NCBI GenBank assembly: GCA_038325105.1
Contig: JBBQIR010000058.1
Location: 1-15,078 of the forward strand
DNA: 15,078 nt
Origin: WSXY01 sp038325105
GTDB lineage: Bacteria > Actinomycetota > Coriobacteriia > Anaerosomatales > Anaerosomataceae
Direction: 5' to 3'
In this document: positions 1 through 6,915 of the stretch, in pieces
How the letters are laid out: each line of letters begins with the position of its first letter
How positions within the stretch are numbered: the stretch's first letter is position 1
Translations under genes and position numbers: made by a program
The notes under the pieces: model-generated
What the model saw: only the letters and a program-made list of their open reading frames with translations
What the model was told of the DNA's origin: nothing
The model's database searches: none

Positions 1-2
1 GC

Positions 3-41
3 GTGTTGCTTGTGCCCCTGTACGACGGACAACCGCGCTGA
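3..41 (+). CDS. possible 3' end of an upstream gene (partial)
   Basis: The first 13 codons in this frame read VLLVPLYDGQPR and end in TGA at 39-41. The codons mostly end in G or C, like the confirmed genes, and the peptide looks like a plausible protein terminus. Only 12 residues are visible, so no family can be named. The other two + frames do not look better: one stops at 47-49 with a less protein-like peptide. This is a weak call based on appearance alone; the stretch could equally be non-coding. Confidence 0.25.
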   Translation: MLLVPLYDGQPR

Positions 42-88
42 GCAGGTGATGTGCGCGTCTCATGCCCGCGTGTCGTGTCGTGGTCGGG

Positions 89-94
89 TATACT
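89..94 (+). promoter_or_regulatory. -10 box (TATACT) of the operon starting at 155
   Basis: TATACT matches the sigma-70/sigma-A -10 consensus at 5 of 6 positions and lies about 60 bases before the first start codon. No good -35 hexamer is seen 16-18 bases upstream; that space holds short tandem CGTGT-like units at about 69-83. The same TATACT hexamer occurs in the promoters proposed before the VanW gene and before the pilin gene. The assignment is by pattern only. Confidence 0.5.
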
Positions 95-119
95 CGGCGT
101 ACGAGGTTGTCATGCTGCG

Positions 120-136
120 TCGGCGCGATGCGCCGA
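120..136 (+). promoter_or_regulatory. GC-rich hairpin in the 5' leader
   Basis: TCGGCGC and GCGCCGA form a perfect 7-bp stem around a 3-base GAT loop. It sits 18 bases before the ATG at 155 and just before the G-rich ribosome binding site (145-151). If transcription starts near 101 it lies inside the leader and could affect translation start. It could also be a DNA operator or a chance palindrome in GC-rich sequence. Confidence 0.35.
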
Positions 137-154
137 AGGCGAACGGGGGGGCGC

Positions 155-679
155 ATGAAGCGGGAGCACCTCATCATCATCGCGGTCGTGATCTTTGTCC
201 TCGTCGCGTGCGGTTTTGGCGTGCTGGGAGCCGTGGTCCTCTGGCCGACTGACGTCCCTGAAACGCCCCCTCTGCCCGATCGGCCTGCCGACAACCCGGG
301 TCCGTACGTGCCGCCCATTGGTGGCGGTGGCGACTCCGCGTACTATGTGGCCGTGCTGGGCACGTGGCAGTGCACCGAGGCCAGTCCGAACATACGTGCC
401 GGCTCGACGCTCACGTTCGTCGATGCTCCGGATGATGCGAGCCGGTTCGCCTACTGGGCTCCGGACGCGAAGAGCAAACCGCTCATCGAGTTCAGGTACT
501 CGCTCTACCTCCAGGATTCATTCAACTGCATGCTGGAACAAACGAACGCTCCAGCGGACCAGCAGCCGGTCAAGCTCAAGGTCCTCGTCGATGTCCTGGA
601 CGAGAACAAGATGGAGTTGTTTGCGTTCGACGAACACCGTGCGAGCTCTCAACCGGCGATCCTCAAGAGGGTGAAGTAG
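155..679 (+). CDS. small membrane-anchored or lipoprotein of unknown function
   Basis: This 174-residue protein is not recognised. It starts at ATG 155, chosen because a run of seven G lies just upstream and the N-terminus MKREH followed by a hydrophobic stretch (residues 6-31) is a typical export signal or membrane anchor. LVAC at 16-19 fits a lipobox, but the hydrophobic run continues past the cysteine, so a single membrane anchor is equally likely. A Pro/Gly-rich linker (about 32-60) leads to an outward-facing domain of about 110 residues that looks beta-rich, beginning YYVAVLGTWQC, with two cysteines (in WQC and FNC) that could form a disulfide. It ends 3 bases before corA, so it is probably the first gene of that operon. 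The longer in-frame start at 62 would add a basic, unsignal-like N-terminus and was rejected. Confidence 0.7.
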   Translation: MKREHLIIIAVVIFVLVACGFGVLGAVVLWPTDVPETPPLPDRPADNPGPYVPPIGGGGDSAYYVAVLGTWQCTEASPNIRAGSTLTFVDAPDDASRFAYWAPDAKSKPLIEFRYSLYLQDSFNCMLEQTNAPADQQPVKLKVLVDVLDENKMELFAFDEHRASSQPAILKRVK

Positions 680-682
680 CGG

Positions 683-1636
683 ATGGCTCCTCAGATCACC
701 GTCCGCTGGATCGAGTCCGGCGTACTGAAATCCGACGGGATGGCCACACTTCCCGCCGAGCTGAGCGGCGCCATCTGGATCGACCTGCTCGAACCCGATG
801 AGGACTCGCTCGCCGCGGTTGCCGCGCGTTTCAACCTACCGCCGCTTGCTGCCGAGGACTGCCTGCACTTCCCACAGCGCCCCAAGATCGATGTCTATCC
901 CGACGTCACCTTCCTTGTCTGGCTCCTCCCGCAGATCGTGACCGGCGACGGCATCACCGCTCAGGAACTCGACGTGTTTCTCGGCGAGGAGCACCTCGTC
1001 ACCGTTCACCAGGATTCCATCGAGGCCCTCGACCGGATAGCCAAGAACGCCGAGGAGTTCCTCAATCGTGGCGTGGAGTGGACGCTGCACGCCATCCTCG
1101 ATGGAGCGGTGGATGGGATGTTCCCGCTCGTCGAGACGCTCTCCGATGAGCTTGAGGAACTGGAAGACGTCATGCTGGCAGACGCGAGACCGTCGAGCCT
1201 CCAGCGGCTGTACGCAGCGAAGCGCTCGCTCGTGAATCTGCACAAGGTCGTCGGTCCCGAGCGTGACGTCGTGAGAGGTCTGGCGCGGCTCGAGGCGTTC
1301 GTCGAACCTGATGCCTACATGTACTTCCAGGACATCGGCGACCACCTTGCGCGCGTGGCAGATGAAATAGACACCTACCGGGACGTCGCGTCGGGCACAA
1401 TGGACATTTATCTCTCCTCGGTGAGCAACCGGATGAACGCAATCATGAAGCAGCTCACGATTATCGCGACGATCTTCATGCCGCTCACGCTCATATCGGG
1501 CATATACGGTATGAACATCACCAAAGGGATGTGGCCTCCCACGGGCGCATTCTGGGCGTTTCCCGCGGTCATGGGCTTCATGGCTGCGATTACACTGTGG
1601 ATGCTGTGGTTCTTCAAAAGGAGGGACTGGTGGTAG
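683..1636 (+). CDS. corA: CorA-family divalent metal ion transporter
   Basis: The 317-residue protein has the usual CorA size and layout: a large cytoplasmic N-terminal domain with a long helical region (about 120-255), then two C-terminal membrane helices (about 257-275 and 287-310) and a short basic tail ending FKRRDWW. The signature GMN motif, which forms the pore selectivity filter, is at 276-278 (IYGMN) at the end of the first helix. The family forms pentamers that import Mg2+, with Co2+ or Ni2+ as alternatives. The loop after GMN reads ITKGMWPPTG and lacks the acidic residues of the common MPEL loop, so the exact ion preference is uncertain. The start codon follows the previous gene by 3 bases and the end overlaps the next gene by 7. 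Confidence 0.93.
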   Translation: MAPQITVRWIESGVLKSDGMATLPAELSGAIWIDLLEPDEDSLAAVAARFNLPPLAAEDCLHFPQRPKIDVYPDVTFLVWLLPQIVTGDGITAQELDVFLGEEHLVTVHQDSIEALDRIAKNAEEFLNRGVEWTLHAILDGAVDGMFPLVETLSDELEELEDVMLADARPSSLQRLYAAKRSLVNLHKVVGPERDVVRGLARLEAFVEPDAYMYFQDIGDHLARVADEIDTYRDVASGTMDIYLSSVSNRMNAIMKQLTIIATIFMPLTLISGIYGMNITKGMWPPTGAFWAFPAVMGFMAAITLWMLWFFKRRDWW

Positions 1637-2298
1637 ACGAGCGACCGGAGATCGATAGCACCGGCGAAGAGGTTCATCACAACGTGTATTCTGTGGCGAA
1701 CCTCATCACGGTGTTGAGGCTCCTTCTGGTTCCTTTCTTCTTCGCGATTCTTATCCGTGACGCTGAGCGAACCCGGATTGTTGCGTTCGCCATCTACGCG
1801 ATAGCGGCCTCAACCGACTGGGTCGACGGTCAGATCGCGCGGCGTACTCACACGGTCACGTCGATCGGCAAGATAATCGACCCGCTCGTTGACCGTCTGC
1901 TGCTGGCGTCAGGTGTTGTCGGGTTGTACATCATCGGCGACCTGCCCGCGTGGGTTCCGGTGCTCCTGGTGTTTCGAGACATCTACCTTCTCTACGGCTC
2001 CTACGTGCTTGAGCGCCATCACACCATCCTACCGGTGACGTACATCGGCAAAGTCACGACGGCGGTGCTGTTCACCGGTTTCTCGTCGCTCATGGCCGCG
2101 TGGCCGATGCTTCCGGGTCTCGGCGTGCTCGACCACGCCTGGCTCCCCGGACTCGGCTCGGCCGACGCGGCTCTTGGCATCTGGTTCGTCTATCTGGGCG
2201 TTGCCCTCTCTGTCACGACAGCGGTCGGATACACGTTCCTGGCGTCAGCCGCACTCAAACGGGCGATCGCGTCCGAGAAGACGGAGGCCGCCCGATGA
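1630..2298 (+). CDS. pgsA: CDP-alcohol phosphatidyltransferase, PgsA-like
   Basis: This 222-residue membrane protein transfers a phosphatidyl group from CDP-diacylglycerol to an alcohol. The complete family motif is present: D63, D66-G67, A70-R71, G80, D84 and D88, whose acidic residues bind the catalytic metal. It is preceded by NLITVLRLLLVPFF, typical of phosphatidylglycerophosphate synthases. Several hydrophobic helices follow. The acceptor is most likely glycerol-3-phosphate; a cardiolipin-synthase-type or inositol-phosphate role cannot be excluded from sequence. GTG 1630 is chosen because AAGGAGGG (1618-1625) lies just upstream, inside the corA end, and the long in-frame extension to 1531 is only corA read out of frame. 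The stop codon overlaps the next ATG (ATGA), indicating translational coupling. Confidence 0.88.
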   Translation: MVDERPEIDSTGEEVHHNVYSVANLITVLRLLLVPFFFAILIRDAERTRIVAFAIYAIAASTDWVDGQIARRTHTVTSIGKIIDPLVDRLLLASGVVGLYIIGDLPAWVPVLLVFRDIYLLYGSYVLERHHTILPVTYIGKVTTAVLFTGFSSLMAAWPMLPGLGVLDHAWLPGLGSADAALGIWFVYLGVALSVTTAVGYTFLASAALKRAIASEKTEAAR

Positions 2299-4799
2299 AG
2301 GCAGTCATCATGGCCGGCGGTGAGGGCACTCGTTTGCGACCGCTCACGAGTATGCGCCCGAAGCCGATGATCCCTATCGTCAATAAGCCGGTGATGGAAC
2401 ACATCATAGGCCTGGTGAAGCACCACGGTATTACCGACGTCGTTGCAACACTCGCGTTCATGCCGCAGGTGATCGAGGACTACTTCGGTGATGGCGAAGA
2501 GTGGGGGATGAGCATCACCTACGCCGTTGAGGAGTCTCCGCTTGGCACTGCCGGCTCGGTCAAGAACGCCGAGGATGCACTCAAAGACGGCACGTTCCTT
2601 GTCATCTCCGGCGACGCATTGACCGACATGAACCTCACGGAAGTCATCAACTTCCACAACTCACACGACGGGCCAGTGACGATCGCTCTCAAACAGGTGC
2701 CTGACCCGCTCGACTTTGGCGTTGTCATCACCGATGACAACGGCAAGATCCAGCGCTTTCTCGAGAAGCCCACGTGGGGGCAAGTCTTCTCTGACACGAT
2801 TAACACGGGCATCTACGTGATCGATCCGATGGTCTTCGACTTCATCCCTGACGGCACCCCGTACGATTTCTCGTCCGAGCTCTTTCCGGCGCTCATGGAG
2901 GCCGGACACGATCTCTACGGGTATATCGCCGACGGCTACTGGTGCGACGTTGGCAGTCTCGAGTCGTATGTGGAGGCACACCGGGATATGCTCGACGGCA
3001 AGGCGATGATCTACGTTCCAGGTGCAAAGGCCCGAAACGATGTGTGGGTCGGGCGGGGAGCGGATATCGACCCGGGCGCACACATCGGTAGCAAGGTCGT
3101 CATCGGTGCCAACACACGTGTTCGGGCTGACGCGCACATCGAGGACTACACCGTCATCGGTGACAACTGCCTCATCGGTATCGGCGCGATTCTCGAGCAT
3201 TCCATTGTGTGGTCCGACGCGTTCATTGGAGCCGGCTCCGAACTACGCGGAGCAGTGGTCTGCCGTGGCGTGGACATCCGGGCGCGCGCCCGGATCGAGC
3301 CGGGCGCTGCAATCGGCGACGAGACGGTCGTTGGCCATGGCGCCCTCGTCAGCAGCGACGTGCAGGTCTACCCCTTCAAGCGTATCGAATCGGGAGCCAT
3401 CGTCTCCTCCTCGATCATCTGGGAGAGCAAGGGCATCAGGTCGCTCTTCGGGGCCGACGGTATCGCGGGACTGACCAACATCGACATCACGCCGAACCTC
3501 GCGCTCAAAGTCGCACAGGCGTTCGGCAGCATCCTGCCAAGCAAGGCGCACGTGGTCGTCAGCCGCGACTCGAGCAGAGGCGCTCGCATGATCAAGCGCG
3601 CGATCGCGGCCGGTCTGAACTCGACGGGGGTGCACGTTCGCGACCTCAGGGTCGCATCGCCGGCAATCACCCGCTTCACGACCCGAGACACGCGTTGCCA
3701 GGGCGGTGTGCACATCTGCGCATCCACCAAGGATTCGCAGGTTCTTGAGATCCATTTCTACGACAAGGCCGGCATCGACCTCGCGCCGTGGATCGAGAAG
3801 AAGGTCGAGCGGCTCTACTTCCGCGGCGAGTTCCGTCGGGCGTTCTTCGAGGAAGTGGGGGAGATCATCTATCCGCCACGGGCCCTGGAGTACTACACCG
3901 CGGGTCTGATGGACGCACTCGACAGTACCGCGCTCGTGCATCATCGACCCACCATCGTCGTCGACATGGGCATGAGCCCGGCGTCGTTCGTCCTGCCTCA
4001 GGTCGCCGGACAGTGGGACATCGAGATGGTCGCTTTGCGCCCGTTCGTCGACTCCGAGCAGACCCGCGCAAGCGGCATCGGCACGGACAGCATGGTCGAG
4101 CAGATGGTGCGTTCGGTCGGCGTGTTCCAGGCCGACTTCGGACTTGCCATGGATGCAACAGCCGAGAGGATCTCGCTCGTAACCGGCTCCGGGCGTGTCC
4201 TCGACCCCGACACGACGCTCCACGTGATGACCAGTTTGTGGAGTCGGACCGATTCGTCGGGCCTGTGTACGGCCGTGCCACTGACCGCCTCGCGGGTTGT
4301 CGAGCTCATCGCCTCGGACGCCGGTCACTGCGTTGTACGAGCAGGTACGTCACGCCGGTCACTGTCGGCCGCGGCACTCCGGGACGACGTCGGTTTTGCC
4401 GGCTCGCAGACCGGCGGGTTCGTCTTCCCCGGTTTCCTTGCTGCCTATGACGCAGTTATGTCGCTTGCGATGCTTCTGAGAATGCTCGACACGCTCGAGA
4501 CGACGCTTGACGAGGTCGTCGAGAGTCTGCCGCCGTTCCACCTGCGCCGCAGAAGCGTATTCTGCCCCTTCGATCGCAAAGGCGCCGTCATGCGTCAGAT
4601 GGCCGAGATCGGACAGCACCGCGAAGTCGAGATGACCGAAGGGGTACGTGTTGCTCACGATGATGGCTGGGCGCTCGTGCTCCCGCATGAGTCCGAGGCG
4701 TCGGTGGACATCTACAGCGAGGGTGGAACGGCCGCGCGCGCCGACGAGATTGCCAACCGCTACGTGGCTCTCGTCGAAGCGGCCATTGCCGAGGAGTGA
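2295..4799 (+). CDS. sugar-phosphate nucleotidyltransferase fused to a degenerate phosphohexomutase domain
   Basis: This 834-residue fusion resembles proteins annotated as mannose-1-phosphate guanylyltransferase/phosphomannomutase. Residues 1-235 form a nucleotidyltransferase domain with an intact AGGEGTRLRP loop (7-16), the RPKPMIPI segment (21-28), SGDALTDMN (105-113) and FLEKP (155-159). Residues about 240-355 carry hexapeptide repeats (such as GAHIGSKVVIGANTRV) of a left-handed beta helix. Residues about 380-834 follow a phosphohexomutase layout, starting RSLFGADGIAGLTNIDITP. The key mutase loops are altered: CASTKD (475-480) in place of TASHNP, keeping the serine at 477; DATAER (620-625) in place of DGDADR; and PHESEAS (797-803) in place of the phosphate-binding RPSGTEP. 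The N-terminal half is probably an active guanylyl- or other NDP-sugar synthase for cell-surface glycans; the C-terminal half may be inactive or regulatory. ATG 2295 overlaps the pgsA stop; no frameshift is seen. Confidence 0.88.
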   Translation: MKAVIMAGGEGTRLRPLTSMRPKPMIPIVNKPVMEHIIGLVKHHGITDVVATLAFMPQVIEDYFGDGEEWGMSITYAVEESPLGTAGSVKNAEDALKDGTFLVISGDALTDMNLTEVINFHNSHDGPVTIALKQVPDPLDFGVVITDDNGKIQRFLEKPTWGQVFSDTINTGIYVIDPMVFDFIPDGTPYDFSSELFPALMEAGHDLYGYIADGYWCDVGSLESYVEAHRDMLDGKAMIYVPGAKARNDVWVGRGADIDPGAHIGSKVVIGANTRVRADAHIEDYTVIGDNCLIGIGAILEHSIVWSDAFIGAGSELRGAVVCRGVDIRARARIEPGAAIGDETVVGHGALVSSDVQVYPFKRIESGAIVSSSIIWESKGIRSLFGADGIAGLTNIDITPNLALKVAQAFGSILPSKAHVVVSRDSSRGARMIKRAIAAGLNSTGVHVRDLRVASPAITRFTTRDTRCQGGVHICASTKDSQVLEIHFYDKAGIDLAPWIEKKVERLYFRGEFRRAFFEEVGEIIYPPRALEYYTAGLMDALDSTALVHHRPTIVVDMGMSPASFVLPQVAGQWDIEMVALRPFVDSEQTRASGIGTDSMVEQMVRSVGVFQADFGLAMDATAERISLVTGSGRVLDPDTTLHVMTSLWSRTDSSGLCTAVPLTASRVVELIASDAGHCVVRAGTSRRSLSAAALRDDVGFAGSQTGGFVFPGFLAAYDAVMSLAMLLRMLDTLETTLDEVVESLPPFHLRRRSVFCPFDRKGAVMRQMAEIGQHREVEMTEGVRVAHDDGWALVLPHESEASVDIYSEGGTAARADEIANRYVALVEAAIAEE

Positions 4800-4819
4800 G
4801 CATCCCGGCGTGATGCTTG
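4797..4819 (+). terminator. weak hairpin after the fusion gene
   Basis: AGCATC (4799-4804) and GATGCT (4812-4817) form a perfect 6-bp stem around a 7-base loop, extendable by two G-T wobbles. It begins at the stop codon of the preceding gene, as an operon-end terminator would, but no T run follows. It may be a weak or factor-assisted terminator, or chance. Confidence 0.3.
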
Positions 4820-4848
4820 CTGTTACCTACCGGATACCACGCGGGAGG

Positions 4849-4874
4849 CTCGTGACGTACGAGTCCTGTATACT
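4849..4874 (+). promoter_or_regulatory. promoter of the VanW gene with a palindrome over the -35 region
   Basis: A TATACT -10 box lies at 4869-4874, 37 bases before ATG 4911. No good -35 hexamer is found at the normal spacing. The -35 area is instead occupied by CTCGT (4849-4853) and ACGAG (4859-4863), a 5-bp inverted repeat with a 5-base spacer. This arrangement suggests control by a dimeric DNA-binding protein, but the arms are short and only one copy is visible. Confidence 0.45.
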
Positions 4875-4910
4875 GTCACAGCGTTTGGCCGCCCTATTCT
4901 GAGGATGAGC

Positions 4911-6875
4911 ATGACCGAGCATGATGACATTCCGGTTTCCGACACCGGCACCGATACCGTCACTATGACCGACATGGTGACCGATTCTGATCTGGACACC
5001 GCCTTGCAGACGCCCGAGCGGCACGCTCGCTCGCATCGGCATACTCGATCAAGGCGTTCAGTCGAGCCGAAGTCGGGCCTGTTCGGGTGGCTTGGCGGGC
5101 TCTCAGGTGGCGCTCGCGCGGCCGTCATCGCAGGGGCGGTCGTCGTGACGCTCGTGGTTATCGGCGTGGGAGTCGAGATTGGCTTCTCGGCTGGCAGGGT
5201 TCACCCCGGCGTGACCGTCGCAGGCGTCGCCGTTGGCGGCATGCATCAGCGCGAAGCTGCTTCGGCGATCGAATCGGGCATCGCGCCTCTGCTGGCTGAG
5301 CCGGTCGTCGTTACCGCGAGCGGTCAGGAGTGGAGCCTCACTGCCGCGCAGGTCGGCGCCTCGGTCGACGCTAGCTCGCTTGCAACGCAGGCGTACGTGA
5401 TCGGGCGCAGCGGCAGTTTCTTCGGGTCGCTCGGCGAACGAATCGCCGCATGGCTCGGGCGCGAACGCATCGCTCTCGCTGTCGGTGCCGACGAAGCACG
5501 GATCAGTGCTTTTCTCCTCGAAGCCACCACGGCTGTAGGTACGCCCCCGGTTGATGCTTCGGTCGAAGTGAGCGGGACCAACGTCACACTCGTTGCGCCC
5601 ACCGCGGGTACGGGAATCGACACCGGCACGGCGAGGAATGCGATTCTGACCGCGTTCGGGTCCAAAGAACGCACGGTGGAACTCGCTCTCACGTCTCGCG
5701 ACGCCGCCATCAGCGAAGAAGGTGCGCGTGAGGCTTACGACGCTGCCCGGCAGATAGTAAGCGCACCGCTCACGCTCACCTATGACAAGAAGAAGTGGGA
5801 TGTACCCGCGACCACGATCGGCGCCTGGCTTGCATTCCGCTCGTCGGCAGCGAGCGGCAGCGTGGAGGCATCCTCGGCAACGCTCGAGTTCCACCTCGAC
5901 AGCGCGGAAGTCTCGGCGACGGTCGTCCCGCTAGTGAAAGAAGTCGGGAAGATCGCTCAGGACGCGACGTTCAAAGTCTCCTCAGGCAAGGTCACGATCG
6001 TTCCGTCGCAAGACGGACTCGGTCTGGATGCCGAGGAATTGGCCACGAGCCTGGTGCAGACGCTGACGGGTACCGGCGAAAGAACGGTCGCGCTCCCGAT
6101 GAAGCGTGTGGAGGCCGAGCTAACGACCGAGAAAGCCAAGGGGCTCGGCATCAGTCAGCGTCTGTCAACGTTCACGACGACGTTTTCGTCGAGCAACAAG
6201 CCGCGGGTCAACAACATACACACGCTCGCCGACGCGCTTGACGGCACGCTCGTCGCACCGGGGGGAGTCTTCTCGTTTAACGAGACCATCGGTCAGCGGA
6301 CAGCCGAGAAGGGCTACCAGGAAGCCAACGCCATCGTGAACGGCAAGCTGGTTCCGCAGCTTGGTGGCGGCATCTGTCAGATGGGCACGACGATCTTCAA
6401 CACCGTCTTCTTCTCGGGGCTTCCCGTTGTTGAGCGGCGCAACCACTCGCTCTACATCAGCCACTACCCGAAAGGACGGGACGCCACCGTTTCGTGGGGA
6501 GGACCCGACTTCAAGTTCCGAAACGATACTGACAAGTGGGTACTCGTTGCGACTGCATACACGAACTCGTCGGTAACCGTTTCCTTGTACGGAACCGACC
6601 CCGGCTATAAAGTTACGTATGTCACAGGGGCGTTCACGAACGTGGTTCCGTACTCGGTTCGCGAGATCAAGGATCCAAAGCTTCCCAAGGGCACGAAGAT
6701 CGTTGACGAGAAGGGTGCCAGCGGTCGGACCATCATCGTCACGCGAACCGTGAAGAAGGACGGGAAGGTCATTCACACTGACACATTCAAGTCGGTGTAC
6801 AAGGCGACCGAGGAGGTCGTGCGGGTCGGGACGAAAGTGACGACGCCGACGCCAACGCCGACACCAACGCCATAG
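4911..6875 (+). CDS. membrane-anchored VanW-domain cell-envelope protein with G5-like domain
   Basis: The 654-residue protein has a cytoplasmic tail of about 68 residues (acidic and Asp/Thr-rich, then basic and His/Arg-rich), one membrane helix (about 69-94), and a long outer part. Residues about 98-400 contain two repeats resembling the YoaR-type putative peptidoglycan-binding domain. A VanW domain follows (about 405-560) with its conserved core: GGVFSFNETIG, GGGICQMGTT with Cys489, RRNHSLYISHYPKGRDATVS and the FRN element. A G5-like domain (about 562-645) and a short Thr-Pro tail end the protein. VanW proteins are wall-associated and their biochemical function is unsettled; the name comes from vancomycin-resistance clusters and does not show resistance here. 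ATG 4911 is preferred over ATG 4905 because GAGG at 4901-4904 is correctly spaced only for 4911. It has its own promoter and may be cotranscribed with the next two genes. Confidence 0.88.
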   Translation: MTEHDDIPVSDTGTDTVTMTDMVTDSDLDTALQTPERHARSHRHTRSRRSVEPKSGLFGWLGGLSGGARAAVIAGAVVVTLVVIGVGVEIGFSAGRVHPGVTVAGVAVGGMHQREAASAIESGIAPLLAEPVVVTASGQEWSLTAAQVGASVDASSLATQAYVIGRSGSFFGSLGERIAAWLGRERIALAVGADEARISAFLLEATTAVGTPPVDASVEVSGTNVTLVAPTAGTGIDTGTARNAILTAFGSKERTVELALTSRDAAISEEGAREAYDAARQIVSAPLTLTYDKKKWDVPATTIGAWLAFRSSAASGSVEASSATLEFHLDSAEVSATVVPLVKEVGKIAQDATFKVSSGKVTIVPSQDGLGLDAEELATSLVQTLTGTGERTVALPMKRVEAELTTEKAKGLGISQRLSTFTTTFSSSNKPRVNNIHTLADALDGTLVAPGGVFSFNETIGQRTAEKGYQEANAIVNGKLVPQLGGGICQMGTTIFNTVFFSGLPVVERRNHSLYISHYPKGRDATVSWGGPDFKFRNDTDKWVLVATAYTNSSVTVSLYGTDPGYKVTYVTGAFTNVVPYSVREIKDPKLPKGTKIVDEKGASGRTIIVTRTVKKDGKVIHTDTFKSVYKATEEVVRVGTKVTTPTPTPTPTP

Positions 6876-6915
6876 CGTCAGCGGAGTTTCATCGCACGGG
6901 GTAAAGGGGGTAGGG

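Noticed and set aside
2100..2294. Longer N-terminus for the fusion protein starting at 2100
   Set aside because: The extra 65 residues are pgsA read in another frame, and ATG 2295 gives the exact MKAVIMAGGEGTRLRP start of nucleotidyltransferases.
3243..4328. A 361-codon open frame on the minus strand inside the fusion gene
   Set aside because: It lies wholly opposite a gene with clear domain motifs, has no recognisable motif, and long antisense frames are expected in GC-rich coding DNA with few stops.
6841..6872. Phase-variable microsatellite at the end of the VanW gene
   Set aside because: The repeat unit is six bases, imperfect and in frame, so slippage would change only the number of Thr-Pro pairs and not switch the gene on or off.
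4911..6875. Vancomycin-resistance determinant
   Set aside because: VanW domains are widespread in species without resistance; no D-Ala-D-Lac ligase, VanH or VanX homologue is in the window.
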